From Chrysaora quinquecirrha (Eukaryota; Cnidaria; Scyphozoa; Semaeostomeae; Pelagiidae): a stretch of 64,000 nt of DNA. Of this stretch, positions 11,930 through 22,386 are shown one piece after another (positions within the stretch are counted from its first letter, which is position 1; every line of letters starts with the position of its first letter). The stretch covers positions 8,101,686 to 8,165,685 of the forward strand of contig JACTAT010000060.1 of the NCBI GenBank assembly GCA_014526335.1. The letters are read 5' to 3'. Under the pieces are notes generated by a model that was not told the DNA's origin, made no database searches, and saw only the letters and a program-made list of their open reading frames with translations. Both the position numbers and the translations under genes were made by a program.

Positions 11930-12600
11930 CGTGGTGTGCAGTAACGTGGAGGATGTGCAGTATAGTGGAGGGTGCCAATACAACGTGGAGGGATACCATC
12001 ATGTAAGTGGAGGGTGCCAATACAACGTGGAGGGATACCATCATGTAAGTGGAGGGTGCCAATACAACGTGGAGGGTTATCATCATGTAAGTGGAGGGAT
12101 ATCATATTTAACGTGGAGGGATACCATCGTCTAAGTGGAGGATGCGGAGTATCGTGGAGGGTTATCATCATGTAAGTGGAGGGATATCATATTTAACGTG
12201 GAGGATACCATCATGTAAGTGGAGGTGCCAATACAACGTGGAGGGTTATCATCATATAAGTGGAGGATGAGGAGTATCGTGGAGGTTATCATCATGTAAG
12301 TGGAGGATATCATTTTTAACGTGGAGGATACCATCATGTAAGTGGAGGATGCGGAGTATCGTGGAGGGTTATCATCATGTAAGTGGAGGATATCATATTT
12401 AACGTGGAGGGATACCATCGTGTAAGTGGAGGTGCCAATACAACGTGGAGGGTTATCATCATGTAAGTGGAGGATGCGGAGTATCGTGGAGGGTTATCAT
12501 CATGCAAGTGGAGGGATATCATTTTAACGTGGAGGGATATCATCATGTAAGTGGAGGATGCCAATACAACGTGGAGGGTTATCATCATCTAAGTGGAGGG
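11930..12600 (+). repeat. GTGGAGG minisatellite, left arm
   Basis: Tandem units of about 20-21 bp alternate, e.g. ACGTGGAGGGATACCATCAT and GTAAGTGGAGGGTGCCAATA, so a 42-bp dimer is visible near 11980-12110; other dimers carry ATATCATATTTAA or ATGCGGAGTATC. The apparent ORFs read through it on both strands are artefacts. The exact inverse lies at 14445-15110. Confidence 0.9.
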
Positions 12601-12877
12601 TTGCGACGAATACTGAAATGTTGCATGGAAATTGCATGGAAGTTAGAGAGGATATGGCCTATTCTAATAGTCACGAAAACTCTGCTTGTACTGTATTCGA
12701 AGAAATGGTCGATGTGATAAATCGTATTTACTTATTAGAATACTGTACATACGCCAAAATGTAAAACGCAGACCTTCAGTACGATTGACTTTGCTAACTG
12801 ATGCTCGGAAATTTTGCATTGATGCAACAATGAAAAAGGCCAGGCAATGCAACTACATAAATATGATTGTTCTTCCG

Positions 12878-13261
12878 CAAATAAATAGTATATCATTATC
12901 ATTTATCATTTTTCGGTTTTATCAGTTGTGTTGTAGAAACATTTATTTTTTGGTATGACAAACCTTTGGTTAAAAGTTTTTAATATTTATTACTCACTTT
13001 GTTTTCCTTTCGGGTGATTTGTTTGTTATGTTGTAAATAGAGCGCTTAAATTAATTCTGTGATCATGCTGCAAAAAATCCTATTTACGTGATGGCGGAAA
13101 TGTGGTTTAGCTTTGTTTACAAAAGCAACGCAAGAGAAAGCTCAGAACTTTGCATCTCACTTGACCCCTTGCCCTTGCCATCGATGCAATGATAAAACTC
13201 TTTTCAAATCGGGTTCTCGTGTTGTGTATTTCAATTAAAACAGTTGACTCGGGTTGTTTTA
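12878..13261. other. Central spacer of the foldback element
   Basis: AT-rich single-copy spacer between the two arms. It contains no ORF of note and no transposase motif. It would form the loop if the arms pair. Confidence 0.7.
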
Positions 13262-13474
13262 CGGAAGAACAATCATATTTATGTAGTTGCATTGCCTGGC
13301 CTTTTTCATTGTTGCATCAACGCAAAATTTCCGAGCATCAGTTAGCAAAGTCAATCGTACTGAAGGTCTGCGTTTTACATTTTGGCGTATGTACAGTATT
13401 CTAATAAGTAAATACGATTTATCACATCGACCATTTCTTCGAATACAGTACAAGCAGAGTTTTCGTGACTATTA

Positions 13475-14378
13475 GGGAGCAGTCATTAATTATTCCTGGG
13501 GAGGGGGCGGAAGACATCTGGGAGGGGGGACCAAAATTTTACCAACTCAGAGGGAGGGGGGACGAAAAATAAAGCACATCTTAGGGAGGGGGTATGAAAA
13601 TAATTCAATGTATATAAATCCTGTTGGTTTCTAAAAGTAACATTAACTTTTTCTTCTGAAATACATATAAACCGTGTTGTCCTGTTACTCAGCAATCCAT
13701 TCTTTGAGTATTTCATTCATCGATACCATCAATCACAGATTTTAGAACAGAATCATAAAAGGACAACTCACGAGGTTTAGCTTTCCATTCCATTACTTTA
13801 TCTGAGAGTTGTCTTGTCAAAAAGATATTTGCTGGTCAAACAGTTGATCTTTCTTTTCTTGAAGTTTTACATTGAGCACATTCAAAGCCTTGATGGGGGG
13901 GGGGGTCATAGGAGTCGTCAAAAACCGTAAAACCACAACTATTTTATCCAAAACCGTACAAACGTACAAGTTTTTCCAAAAAACTTTAAAACCGCACCGA
14001 AACCAAAAATTTAAAACCGTAAAACCGTACTTTTTCAAGGTAAAAAATGTAAAACTGCTCTCAAAATGTCGAAAAACCGCAAACATGCCCAATATATTTG
14101 CACATTTATGCACATCTGCGGTAAGCAGATCATTTCTGCCAGAATATTCATTCATGAGTATTCAGATGATGTCAGAAAAGTCACACTGTTACCATGAATA
14201 CAGGTATTACATAGGTATATATGTATTTATCTAATGGGAGGGGGGCTGAAAATATTATCTCCGGTGATGGAGGGGGGGACCAAAATTTCTATGTGAGTCT
14301 GAAAGGGGGGACAAAAATTCCATCAAATATTTGAGAATGTCTTCCACCCCCTCCCCGGAAGAATTAATGACCCGTCCC
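13475..14378. mobile_element. Nested G-rich-ended element with TTA target duplication
   Basis: A 904-bp insert in the right arm of the foldback element. It begins GGGAGCAGTCATTAATTATT and ends in the inverse of GGGACGGGTCATTAATTCTT, followed inside both ends by G-rich tracts. TTA flanks it at 13472-13474 and 14379-14381. The left arm of the host element preserves the uninterrupted site (CTATTCTAATAG near 12659-12670), so the insertion boundaries and the 3-bp TTA duplication are proven by an internal empty site. TTA duplications fit PIF/Harbinger-type elements. No intact transposase is visible; the small ORFs at 13817-14234 are unrecognised. Confidence 0.9.
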
Positions 14379-14444
14379 TTAGAATAGGCCATATCCTCTC
14401 TAACTTCCATGCAATTTCCATGCAACATTTCAGTATTCGTCGCA

Positions 14445-15110
14445 ACCCTCCACTTGGATGATGATAACCCTCCACGTTGTATTGGCATCCTCCACTTACA
14501 TGATGATATCCCTCCACGTTAAAAATGATATCCCTCCACTTGCATGATGATAACCCTCCACGATACTCCGCATCCTCCACTTACATGATGATAACCTCCA
14601 CGTTGTATTGGCACCTCCACTTACACGATGGTATCCTCCACGTTAAATATGATATCCCTCCACTTACATGATGATAACCTCCACGATACTCCGCATCCTC
14701 CACTTACATGATGGTATCCTCCACGTTAAAAATGATATCCTCCACTTACATGATGATAACCTCCACGATACTCCGCATCCTCCACTTATATGATGATAAC
14801 CCTCCACGTTGTATTGGCACCTCCACTTACATGATGGTATCCTCCACGTTAAATATGATATCCCTCCACTTACATGATGATAACCTCCACGATACTCCGC
14901 ATCCTCCACTTAGACGATGGTATCCTCCACGTTAAATATGATATCCCTCCACTTACATGATGATAACCCTCCACGTTGTATTGGCACCCTCCACTTACAT
15001 GATGGTATCCCTCCTCGTTGTATTGGCACCCTCCACTTACATGATGGTATCCCTCCACGTTGTATTGGCACCCTCCACTATACTGCACATCCTCCACGTT
15101 ACTGCACACC
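14445..15110 (-). repeat. GTGGAGG minisatellite, right arm
   Basis: Inverse copy of the left-arm minisatellite with the same order of unit variants. Most differences between the arms that I can see are GG versus GGG in the GTGGAGG word, which may be homopolymer calls rather than true changes. Confidence 0.9.
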
Positions 15111-15130
15111 ACGTTGTACGGGGTGACCAA

Positions 15131-15404
15131 TCGACGTCAGATATCTAAATCAACTCTGCACCACAAAAGTCAAGGAGTCTTGGACTGGCTTAGAGGCAAC
15201 TACAATTGAATTTAATAAAATTATCTTATTACTAATTTGTAATTTATTTACCACCATTAGCTTCATTAAACTATCGCATGTTTTGATTCATTTATATTTT
15301 TATAATGTTTCTTCATATATTCAAAGAGGCCTAAATACTGTAAATAGGAAACACAAAAAGGAAAGTTCTGAGAGCAAATAAGTTTCTAATATAATTTCCA
15401 AAAT
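15131..15404. other. Short spacer, nothing recognised
   Basis: AT-rich sequence right of the foldback element. No coding or repeat feature was recognised. Confidence 0.5.
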
Positions 15405-16470
15405 TCTAAATGCATCGTGATAGACCATACAATTACCTCAAATCCCACGATGCATTGCTTCAGATAACAGATTTCTGAATGTTCCATGATGCATTTCGTT
15501 ACTAGCTAGCGGTAATTTCCATACACGTTTTTTTTTGTATAAGAACAAAGTATATAAGAACATAAGGCTTCAGAGGCTGAAAAGTTAAGAACATGCTAAG
15601 AACAATGCAAGGCTTTGTGAAGCTAGAAACAAATTAGAATTTCTTTTTTTTAGTGGTGCTGTCCTGTTCTCAACTCTAAAAATCAAGTGAACTATCAATC
15701 AATGTGAATATATGTGACATTTTTACATGTGCATCCCTTTTCGTAGCAATTACCATCTAATTTGAAGAACAACAGCTTTTTAAAAAGCAAGAAAATTAAG
15801 AACATGTTAAGAACATTTTGAGCCTTCAAATCGGAAAAATTAAGAACATTGCATGGCTTTCTTCAATTTCAGTGTTCTTATATAAAAAAAAACGTGTACA
15901 TCCTTAGATGCATCTTGGGTTAGACCATCATTTTCTGACGATCCCAAGGTGCAACGTGTTAGATCATCCAATTTCCAGCCCAAGATGCATTGCGTCAGAC
16001 CATAGAATATCCGTAGAGACCAAGATGCATTGCGTCAAACCAGCAAACTTCGAAGATCCCAAGATGCATTGCGCTAGACCAGCAAACTTAGAAGGTCCCA
16101 AGATGCATTGCATCAGATCAGCCAACTTCAAAGATCCCAAGATGCATTGCGTCAGACAAGCGAACTTCGAAAATCCCAAGATGCTCTGCATCAGACCAGC
16201 AAACTTCGAATCCCAAAATGCATTGCATCAGATCGGCAAACTTCGAAGATCCCAAGATGCATTGCGTCAGACTAGACAACTCCAAAGATCCCAAGATGCA
16301 TTGCGTCCGACCAGCAAACTTCGAAGATCCCAAGGTGCATTGCGTCAGACCAGCCAACTCCGAAGACCCCAAGATGCTCTGCGTTAGACATGCAAATTTC
16401 CGTAGTTCCCAAGATGTATGCATTGACTATTGAGTTTCAAAATATCCCAAGATGCACTGCGTTAAATCAT
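15405..16470. repeat. 39-bp minisatellite interrupted by a MITE
   Basis: From about 15905 to 16470 a unit of about 39 bp (AAGATGCATTGCGTCAGACC plus AGCAAACTTCGAAGATCCC) repeats about 14 times, with two or three diverged units (CGATGCATTGCTTCAGA) at 15410-15510. The element at 15522-15898 sits between the two parts. The ORFs it opens on both strands (MHCVRPANFEDPK-type) are read-through of the repeat. Confidence 0.85.
15522..15898. mobile_element. MITE family D copy in the minisatellite
   Basis: Inverted ends TACACGTTTTTTTTTGTATA and the complement of TATATAAAAAAAAACGTGTA, followed inside by AAGAAC repeats (TTAAGAACATGCTAAGAAC). The same design is at 44980-45342, with a TTCCTTA-rich relative at 44395-44620. 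No ORF. Confidence 0.75.
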
Positions 16471-16937
16471 CCAATTTGAGTCTCTACGAAATAGCGGCAT
16501 CGCAGCGACCCAATTCCTTCGCAAAAGGGTTATCTTTAGAAAATGTTTTGCAATCATTGTATGGAAGCTGCCAAGTACAACAGCGCAGAAAATATAGCAC
16601 AATTAAGCTAGCCCGTTAATGGCTGGGGCAGAAGAATTCCACCACAAGAATTAATCAGAAAATCCAGACCATGCTTCGCAAATTTATCAATAAACTTCCC
16701 TAGCCAGACATCTTTTGGGTTTGGGTAGAAAATTCATTTTCTTGATATTGAAAGTCTGGTACCCAGGGTATCTTTGGGTCACTCGAACTGCCTTTATTGC
16801 GTGTAATGAATAGCAATAGCATTGATTGTGACGTAACATTAATTTCTCCATTTAACTGCAAAACTTAGACACCCAGAAAAGAACAGGAATCATGAGAACA
16901 GGAGCGAAATAAGCTATGTGTATAAGACGAGCCCATC
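16471..16937. other. Upstream region of the F-box gene
   Basis: Intergenic sequence between the minisatellite and the F-box ORF. It presumably contains the promoter. I see no strong TATA box or other recognisable element. Confidence 0.35.
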
Positions 16938-17639
16938 ATGTACACAAGACAGCAGAAAAAAATACAGGACGATGTTATGGAACCGGATTATTTGTCACGT
17001 CATTGCACGGAGATATTGATGCTGATTTTAGCATATTGCAAAGCAAAAGATTTATTGAATTTAAGTTGTACTTGCCACAGATTAAGAAAAATCTGTCTCA
17101 ACAGTGAAAAAGCATGGCGAAGACTATGTTTGGAAGATTTCAACACACAGTTATCTACGAGGGGGCCTTTCGCGTCATATTTCGAAGTGTACTGTTTGCT
17201 ATATAAATCAAGATTAGTAATGGGGGCTCATGTCTATTGCAGTTATTTTGAGAAGAAGCACCTCTCGACAATACCAAGTTGGATTTGGTGTTTGGCACTT
17301 TTGAGTAATAAACCACCAGTCATGAAATACGGGAAGACGCGGTTCGTGAAACGTTGCAGCGGTCATTATTTACAACGGTTCGCGCAAATTCCGCTTGGAC
17401 AAATGAAACGCGCGTTTGGATTAACAAGCGACGAATTAATTGGACTATTTCCAGGACGAATTGAAAGAGGGACAGTTTATTATACTTTTCAAGCAGTCAG
17501 ATATTCCTTGTTTAGGAAGTATAAAGGTATACTAGGATTTTATTCGTTTATTCTTAATAAATGCTATCGAGCTAGACGAAAATTAGATGTTAATTTTGAA
17601 AAAATTAAAGGACAGAATCCAATTAGATTAAACTCTTAA
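16938..17639 (+). CDS. F-box protein, single exon
   Basis: Uninterrupted 233-codon ORF from ATG 16938 to TAA. A second ATG at residue 15 (MEPDYLSRH) is an equally good start. Residues about 20-62 (ILMLILAYCKAKDLLNLSCT...CHRLRKIC...AWRRLC) match the F-box: a leading helix with paired hydrophobics, a short DLL-NLSCTCHRLR segment and the closing W-x-x-LC. F-box proteins bridge a substrate to SKP1-cullin ubiquitin ligases through this motif. The remaining 170 residues are basic and aromatic-rich with no repeat (WD40, LRR) that I can recognise, so the substrate is unknown. No intron is needed. A polyadenylation signal AATAAA lies at about 17668, some 30 bases past the stop. An intronless copy could be a retrogene, but no paralogue is in view. 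Confidence 0.72.
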   Translation: MYTRQQKKIQDDVMEPDYLSRHCTEILMLILAYCKAKDLLNLSCTCHRLRKICLNSEKAWRRLCLEDFNTQLSTRGPFASYFEVYCLLYKSRLVMGAHVYCSYFEKKHLSTIPSWIWCLALLSNKPPVMKYGKTRFVKRCSGHYLQRFAQIPLGQMKRAFGLTSDELIGLFPGRIERGTVYYTFQAVRYSLFRKYKGILGFYSFILNKCYRARRKLDVNFEKIKGQNPIRLNS

Positions 17640-18192
17640 ACTAGAAAGTTGTTTTTTATGGTTGATGAAATAAAACTCAAGTTTATCATCTCGAACCACC
17701 AAATGAAACAGACCTTAATATTACTTAATATTGGGATAAGTGTAAGTCATATTCAAAATGGGTTTTCAAGTCCTAGGCCTGTAATAAAATGTTTATTTTA
17801 TAAATTTTAAAGAAAGACATTTTTTGAGAGAAAGCCTTTTTAAAGTTATCGTTTAAGTTCAAAATGAAAAGTAATAGATTCCAAATAACTAAAGCCGGAA
17901 TAAATTATTAATTACCCAAGTTAATCGTTAATTTATGCAGACATAAATAATATTAGCTTTAAATTAGTCTTATCATAAATCAACATATATTATCATAAAT
18001 CAACATATATTATCATAAATCATCATATATTATCATATATTATCATACATTATTATATTCTTTATAATCATAGTATAGTTGTCTCTGGCGCAAAACGACG
18101 TCAGTTCCAAGAATTGTTCTGGACTGTCCTGTCGTTTAAGTTTAGTCCGGAGTTCTGTGATTTATAGGACTAGAGTAGAGTCTTATTGCCTG
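17640..18192. other. Convergent spacer between F-box and transporter genes
   Basis: AT-rich shared 3' region of two convergent genes. It includes a small tandem repeat at 17978-18060 (units of ATCATAAATCAACATATATT type). Nothing coding is recognised. Confidence 0.5.
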
Positions 18193-19587
18193 TCAATCAT
18201 ACTCATTGTAGACACTGTAAAGGGCTTTTGCAGAAAACAGAATGCCAAATGCGCCAGAAAATATAGCGAACATGATAATGCATAGGTTAAACGCAACAGA
18301 TGTATTCGTCAGCTCATTCCATCTTATTTTGATGTAAAATAAACTCGGATATATGAAGACCAACATCATGCCCGTCAAACTCCCAACAAATGCCATCATC
18401 AGACTGAAATGAGGCACAGAGCAAGCAATCAGTATTGTACTTGAAACGAGGCCAAGACGGAAAAGGAGGTTGGGTGTAACATGCTTGCAACCAGCCAAGG
18501 CGGTTTCTGTGTCCTTGAGTGGCTCCAGCCAAGAGACTTGTAGTTGATTCTCCATGATGTCGAAAATAGTGAACATCGGGACAGTGTAGAACGTAAGGGA
18601 CATGATAATTACGGCAATGTTGACGACAGCACCGAAGAAATTACGCGGCAAATTCAGTGTCATGATCTGATCAGAACTACTTGTGAAAGCCAAGAATACA
18701 ATGACACCAATCCCGAATTTGAAAACAGCAACCAATGTGTAAGCAAAGTCCATCAGGGGATCGAATATTTCAGGATCACGCATGCTCCGCTCAATCGCTG
18801 GCATGTAGGCCTGGGACGAGTACGTCACAACCACGATTCCAATGCCAATCGGAATGAGACGGATGTCAAAATCAGGCATGACGTCATCATTCCAGTGAGT
18901 GTGGTGAGTGAGGCTGTAGCATAAAACGAAGATACTGATCACCACAGCAGTCATGACAGTGACAACACTGAGCCATGAAATCTGGTGCATTTTACGTAAG
19001 AATGCGGTTGGTAGAATCGTAAGAGAGATGAGAAAAATCCACGTTCCTTCACTCAGTTCTGTCTTAGGAAACACGTGTGCAATCACAGTGCCAGGCATAA
19101 TCAGAAGCAAAGCACAATGTGAGAACTGCTCAAAGAAATTCGCCACGTGGACCAAATACTTTCCATAGCCTGGCCAGAATGCTTCACCAATATCAACATA
19201 CGTATCTCTTACACGAACCCTTGTACCATCTTCAGCATATTCATATAGAAGACATATAAGCTTCTTGCCAGTGTAATTGCCAAGGATACCAATTGTTACT
19301 ATAGTAAGTATTCCCCAATACCCACTCAAGCGAACAACAAATGGCATTGCTAAAATACCAGTGCCAAGATTGGCATTGATAATGTTAAATAAAGATGGTA
19401 CAAGTCCAGCTTTTTCGCTATCATCAACTATTTTGCATTGCCTTGCTAGTGATTTGACTCCAAATTTCAGCCATTCTCTTGTGTTTAAAGAACTCAATTT
19501 GATGAGTTTTGTGGATTCATTGAAAGTCTCTTCTTCTGAATCGTCATTTTCGTTTATCAATTTTTGTTCTTCTTCTTCATTCTTCAT
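18193..19587 (-). CDS. SLC32/VIAAT-like amino acid transporter, single exon
   Basis: Minus-strand ORF of 464 codons from ATG at 19587 (MKNEEEEQKL); the open frame extends eight codons further to 19611 but without ATG. After an acidic N-terminus of about 65 residues it has 10 or so membrane segments. Motifs typical of the vesicular inhibitory amino acid transporter family are present in order: NANLGTGILAMPFVVRLSGY, YTGKKLICLLYE..EDGTRVRVRDTYV, the FLRKMHQISWLS loop, PIGIGIVVVTYSSQ, LPRNFFGAVVNI and SVPHFSLMMAFVGSLTG. The family exchanges protons for GABA or glycine in vesicles; other members work at other membranes, so the substrate is not certain. No intron interrupts it, which is unusual for a gene of this length here. 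Length is close to VIAAT minus its longer N-terminus. The plus-strand ORFs inside it are shadows. Confidence 0.87.
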   Translation of the reverse strand: MKNEEEEQKLINENDDSEEETFNESTKLIKLSSLNTREWLKFGVKSLARQCKIVDDSEKAGLVPSLFNIINANLGTGILAMPFVVRLSGYWGILTIVTIGILGNYTGKKLICLLYEYAEDGTRVRVRDTYVDIGEAFWPGYGKYLVHVANFFEQFSHCALLLIMPGTVIAHVFPKTELSEGTWIFLISLTILPTAFLRKMHQISWLSVVTVMTAVVISIFVLCYSLTHHTHWNDDVMPDFDIRLIPIGIGIVVVTYSSQAYMPAIERSMRDPEIFDPLMDFAYTLVAVFKFGIGVIVFLAFTSSSDQIMTLNLPRNFFGAVVNIAVIIMSLTFYTVPMFTIFDIMENQLQVSWLEPLKDTETALAGCKHVTPNLLFRLGLVSSTILIACSVPHFSLMMAFVGSLTGMMLVFIYPSLFYIKIRWNELTNTSVAFNLCIIMFAIFSGAFGILFSAKALYSVYNEYD

Positions 19588-19611
19588 CTTGCATAAACAA
19601 ATTAAACACAA

Positions 19612-20560
19612 TTCCTTACCTCAGATCTGATGCCTCTCGCTTTCGTTTGCAGTTTCTACAGCTTTTCTGTCCTCTCTTACCCTCTCTTCGTTTGATCAGC
19701 TTGGTTCTGCTTCCTATCTTCTTTTCTTCCTCTGGCCTAGTCTTGCTGTCTTCTTAGTTCGTCTGCCTTCTCTCACCTTTTGCTTGTTTTACAAGCACTT
19801 CCAATTTCCACCAAATTGTCTCAGAGTTCTCTTGCTTTTTTTTAATTCTCCTACAATATCGTGTATTCTGCTTATCCTTGGCTTCTCATTAGCCTGGTCG
19901 TGCTTTCTTCCTATTTCGTTCGGGTTCTACAGTTTTTCCTTCAACTGCCTTGCTTTCTCTTGCTATTTGTTCAGTTCTGGCGTCTTGTCTTGCCGTCAAT
20001 ACTTCACAGAGCACGAACCAACTAACAAACCAGTATCATTAAAGCAAATTTCTTCCACTGATGTCAAAAATCAAAAGTTCAGCTGCCGAAATCAAAGTGA
20101 AGTCACTCTGAAGACAGCTGGAATGATTTCTGAAGACGGAGGTTCTGATCGAGATTTCAGCTTAGTTGCATCATCCAATTTATTCGTCAGATTAGAATCA
20201 CAATCTTCTTCGCAGAGTTTTCGATGGAAATTTACCTTCAAAGAAATAATATTCTTTAAGATAACATTTTCAAGGATCCGATTTCGGGGAAAATCAATTT
20301 TAGAGATATCAGGAAAGCGAACTTTACGATCAATAGCGAACTAGTTTAAGTAACAAACAAAAGCAAGAAAATCGTGCGCACCAGTTAAGTTAACGTCAAC
20401 GATGGAAAACTCATTTCTCTTTAATTAGTTTTATCCCGTATAACGAACTCTGAAGGGGCGTTCGGAAAAGCTCGTTCCGTTGGGAGTTCATTACACCTAA
20501 ATAAGTTGCATAGAATTATTCAAGGGCTAAACATTCAACTCGTTGTTGGAATTTAACTGT
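19612..20560. other. Upstream of the transporter gene; weak ORF at 19784-20344
   Basis: Pyrimidine-rich on the plus strand up to about 20000, then a frame open to 20344. The predicted 186-residue peptide is phenylalanine/serine-rich with no family resemblance and composition changes halfway. I do not accept it as a gene. The 5' end and promoter of the transporter gene must lie at the left of this stretch. Confidence 0.35.
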
Positions 20561-21077
20561 AATACGAGATGGTACCCAGCGATGCCAGTGCCAAACGAGT
20601 AAAGGAGATCAGTGGGGGCCTGGGTACGAGAATGATTAGAAAGCGCAAGACACTTGGAGTGCATTCATTTGGAATCTTTTCTGTCTCTTTATTTTTCTGG
20701 AGACTTTCAAGAGATCCAAAACCCGTTGTTTTGGACAATTCTCTTGATAATTGGAGACTTCAGACGTTCAAAAATCTCCTGACTCCAGAACTAGAAGATT
20801 TCTCAGTCTTCGCAAGGGCATTGTCTCCAAATCAACTTCTCTAAAGTCTACAGTTTCGCAAGAAAGTGCGTTTTTGGCGTCTGGAATCGGAAGGCTCCAA
20901 GTCTACCTTTTTCATACTTTCGAGTTCTGAAAGCATGCACCCTTAAACTTAACTCTGAAGCCATAAGCCACACACAGCACAATGTATCTGGTACATTTTT
21001 GTAAGCTGTATGCACCGTTAAACAAACTTCGAACCATGCACTCAAAAATATGGACCATATCTACAGACATACTTTAA

Positions 21078-21305
21078 GGCCCATTTCCACTTCGTTCGCA
21101 TTTGCTATTCGCTGTTCGCTAGCCATCAAAAATGGCGAACGCGAAGCGATTTTGATTTCCACTGCAAGTCAAGTTCAAGCTGAAAAAGTTTCACTTTGTT
21201 TATCGCCTAAAATTGATTACGAAGGCTGTATTCTGTTTGCAAGCGGCGGCGGCGAAGTTCAAATTCGCTAGCGAACAGCGAATGCGAACGAAGTGGTGAT
21301 GGGCC
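21078..21305. mobile_element. MITE family C copy with TTA flanks
   Basis: Ends are inverted repeats of about 40 bp: GGCCCATTTCCACTTCGTTC...TTCGCTAG at the left and CTAGCGAACAGCGAATGCGA...GGGCC at the right. Taking AGGCCC as the terminus, TTA flanks both sides. A diverged second copy lies at 53657-53898. The small plus-strand ORF inside is spurious. Confidence 0.75.
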
Positions 21306-22253
21306 TTTACTCTACATGCACTAGAGACATTTACTGATAAAGTGAAAACGAATCGTTAAGAACGTCTTGCTATATATTTGCCGTTATATCAATATTTATA
21401 TTAAGAACAAGACTATATACTCTACTTCGTATAGGATATACTAGCCTATTGCTGCAAGGCAACATCAGTTATTGTCGGTCCTTTGGTATGCATGTTTTGT
21501 GTTTGTCAATATGAAGGTGTAATACAAGACACGATGTGATGTGTAATTATTTTGAAATCTTACGAGATCAGAAGGAAATCTGTTTTAAGATGTGTGCGAG
21601 TTGATTAATATTTTCAACGATGAAATATGTAATCTTTTTTATCGAAAGAGGCTTCTGTGTTTAGAAAAGTAATCTTATAATCAAAACAGATGTCGTTGAT
21701 CAAAAGAAGAACTTTGATATATGCATAAACGTCGGAATGAAATGAAATGAAGGGAGTGGTGTGGTAGCGAACAGAGACCATAGCGAAATTTCAAAGCTTC
21801 ACGATGAAACAGCCACACTGACTCATTACGTAAGTTCCACTCTTCGCAAACCGCAACGGCAACCTTAAGCAACAGCAACAACCATTTATAAAAAAAATTG
21901 AATTGGATGACTTGATGCTCTGGTAGTTCAGAGCGACTGAGCGACATATCTATCATTTCGCAGACTTAGGCCAATATAAAAGCGGCAAGATAGGCCCAAA
22001 ACATTAGTCTCATCAAAACCCTACTCTTGAACAAGAAAAAAACGACCATTAGCGGCAAAAACAACACTTTGTATAAATTGAATTGAATGGTCTAAACGCT
22101 CATACTGGCATTTGATAGATAATCGGGACAAAACTAGGATTCTGTGTTCTCAAATCAGAGGAGAATTTTTATGAGCTGTATTTTCATTGTTCTTGAGACC
22201 TCTTTGGTACTCAGAGAGATTTTATGAGACGTTACCGAGCAATTCCTGCACAT

Positions 22254-22386
22254 AGACTTATTACACGAGTCCCACTCGTCGCAAACAACAACAACAACAA
22301 CAACTCAACAACAGTTTACTCAGAGTGGTAGTTTGAGCGTCCAGCATAGACTCAATAGCGATAACTACGACTCATATAATAAGTCT
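22254..22386. mobile_element. MITE family B, short intact copy
   Basis: 133 bp with inverted ends AGACTTATTACACGAGTC and GACTCATATAATAAGTCT. The centre has a (CAA)n run and GCGATAACTACGACTC. Same termini as 31591-31711. Confidence 0.7.

Larger units (their letters stand above)
11918..15125. mobile_element. Foldback DNA element, 5-bp TSD, long repeat-built arms
   Basis: The ends are exact inverted repeats starting CACCCCGTACAACGTGGTGT; the first 85 or so bases of both ends are identical. ACCAA flanks both sides (11913-11917 and 15126-15130), a perfect 5-bp target duplication. Arms are 11918-12877 and 13262-15125, each about 960 bp once the inserted element at 13475-14378 is removed, with a spacer of about 384 bp. 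The outer 680 bp of each arm is a minisatellite of GTGGAGG units about 20 bp apart. No transposase is encoded, so it moves, if at all, with help in trans. The 5'-CAC terminus with a 5-bp duplication is what Transib/RAG-type elements make; the remainder of the terminus does not match that consensus, so the superfamily is only a suggestion. The repeat-built arms recall Foldback elements. Confidence 0.9.

Noticed and set aside
11930..12600. CRISPR-like array
   Set aside because: Units are contiguous and nearly identical with no unique spacers, inside a eukaryotic transposable element.
11905..12764. Overlapping ORFs repeated in the inverse at 14255-15148, with conserved peptides
   Set aside because: The conservation is that of the inverted repeat itself. 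They consist of minisatellite units open on both strands.
15908..16433. 159-residue and 101-residue ORFs
   Set aside because: Both strands are open across the same 39-bp unit (13 codons), so the frames follow from the repeat.
19784..20344. 186-codon plus-strand ORF next to the transporter
   Set aside because: Low-complexity Phe/Ser first half, no motif and no splice support.
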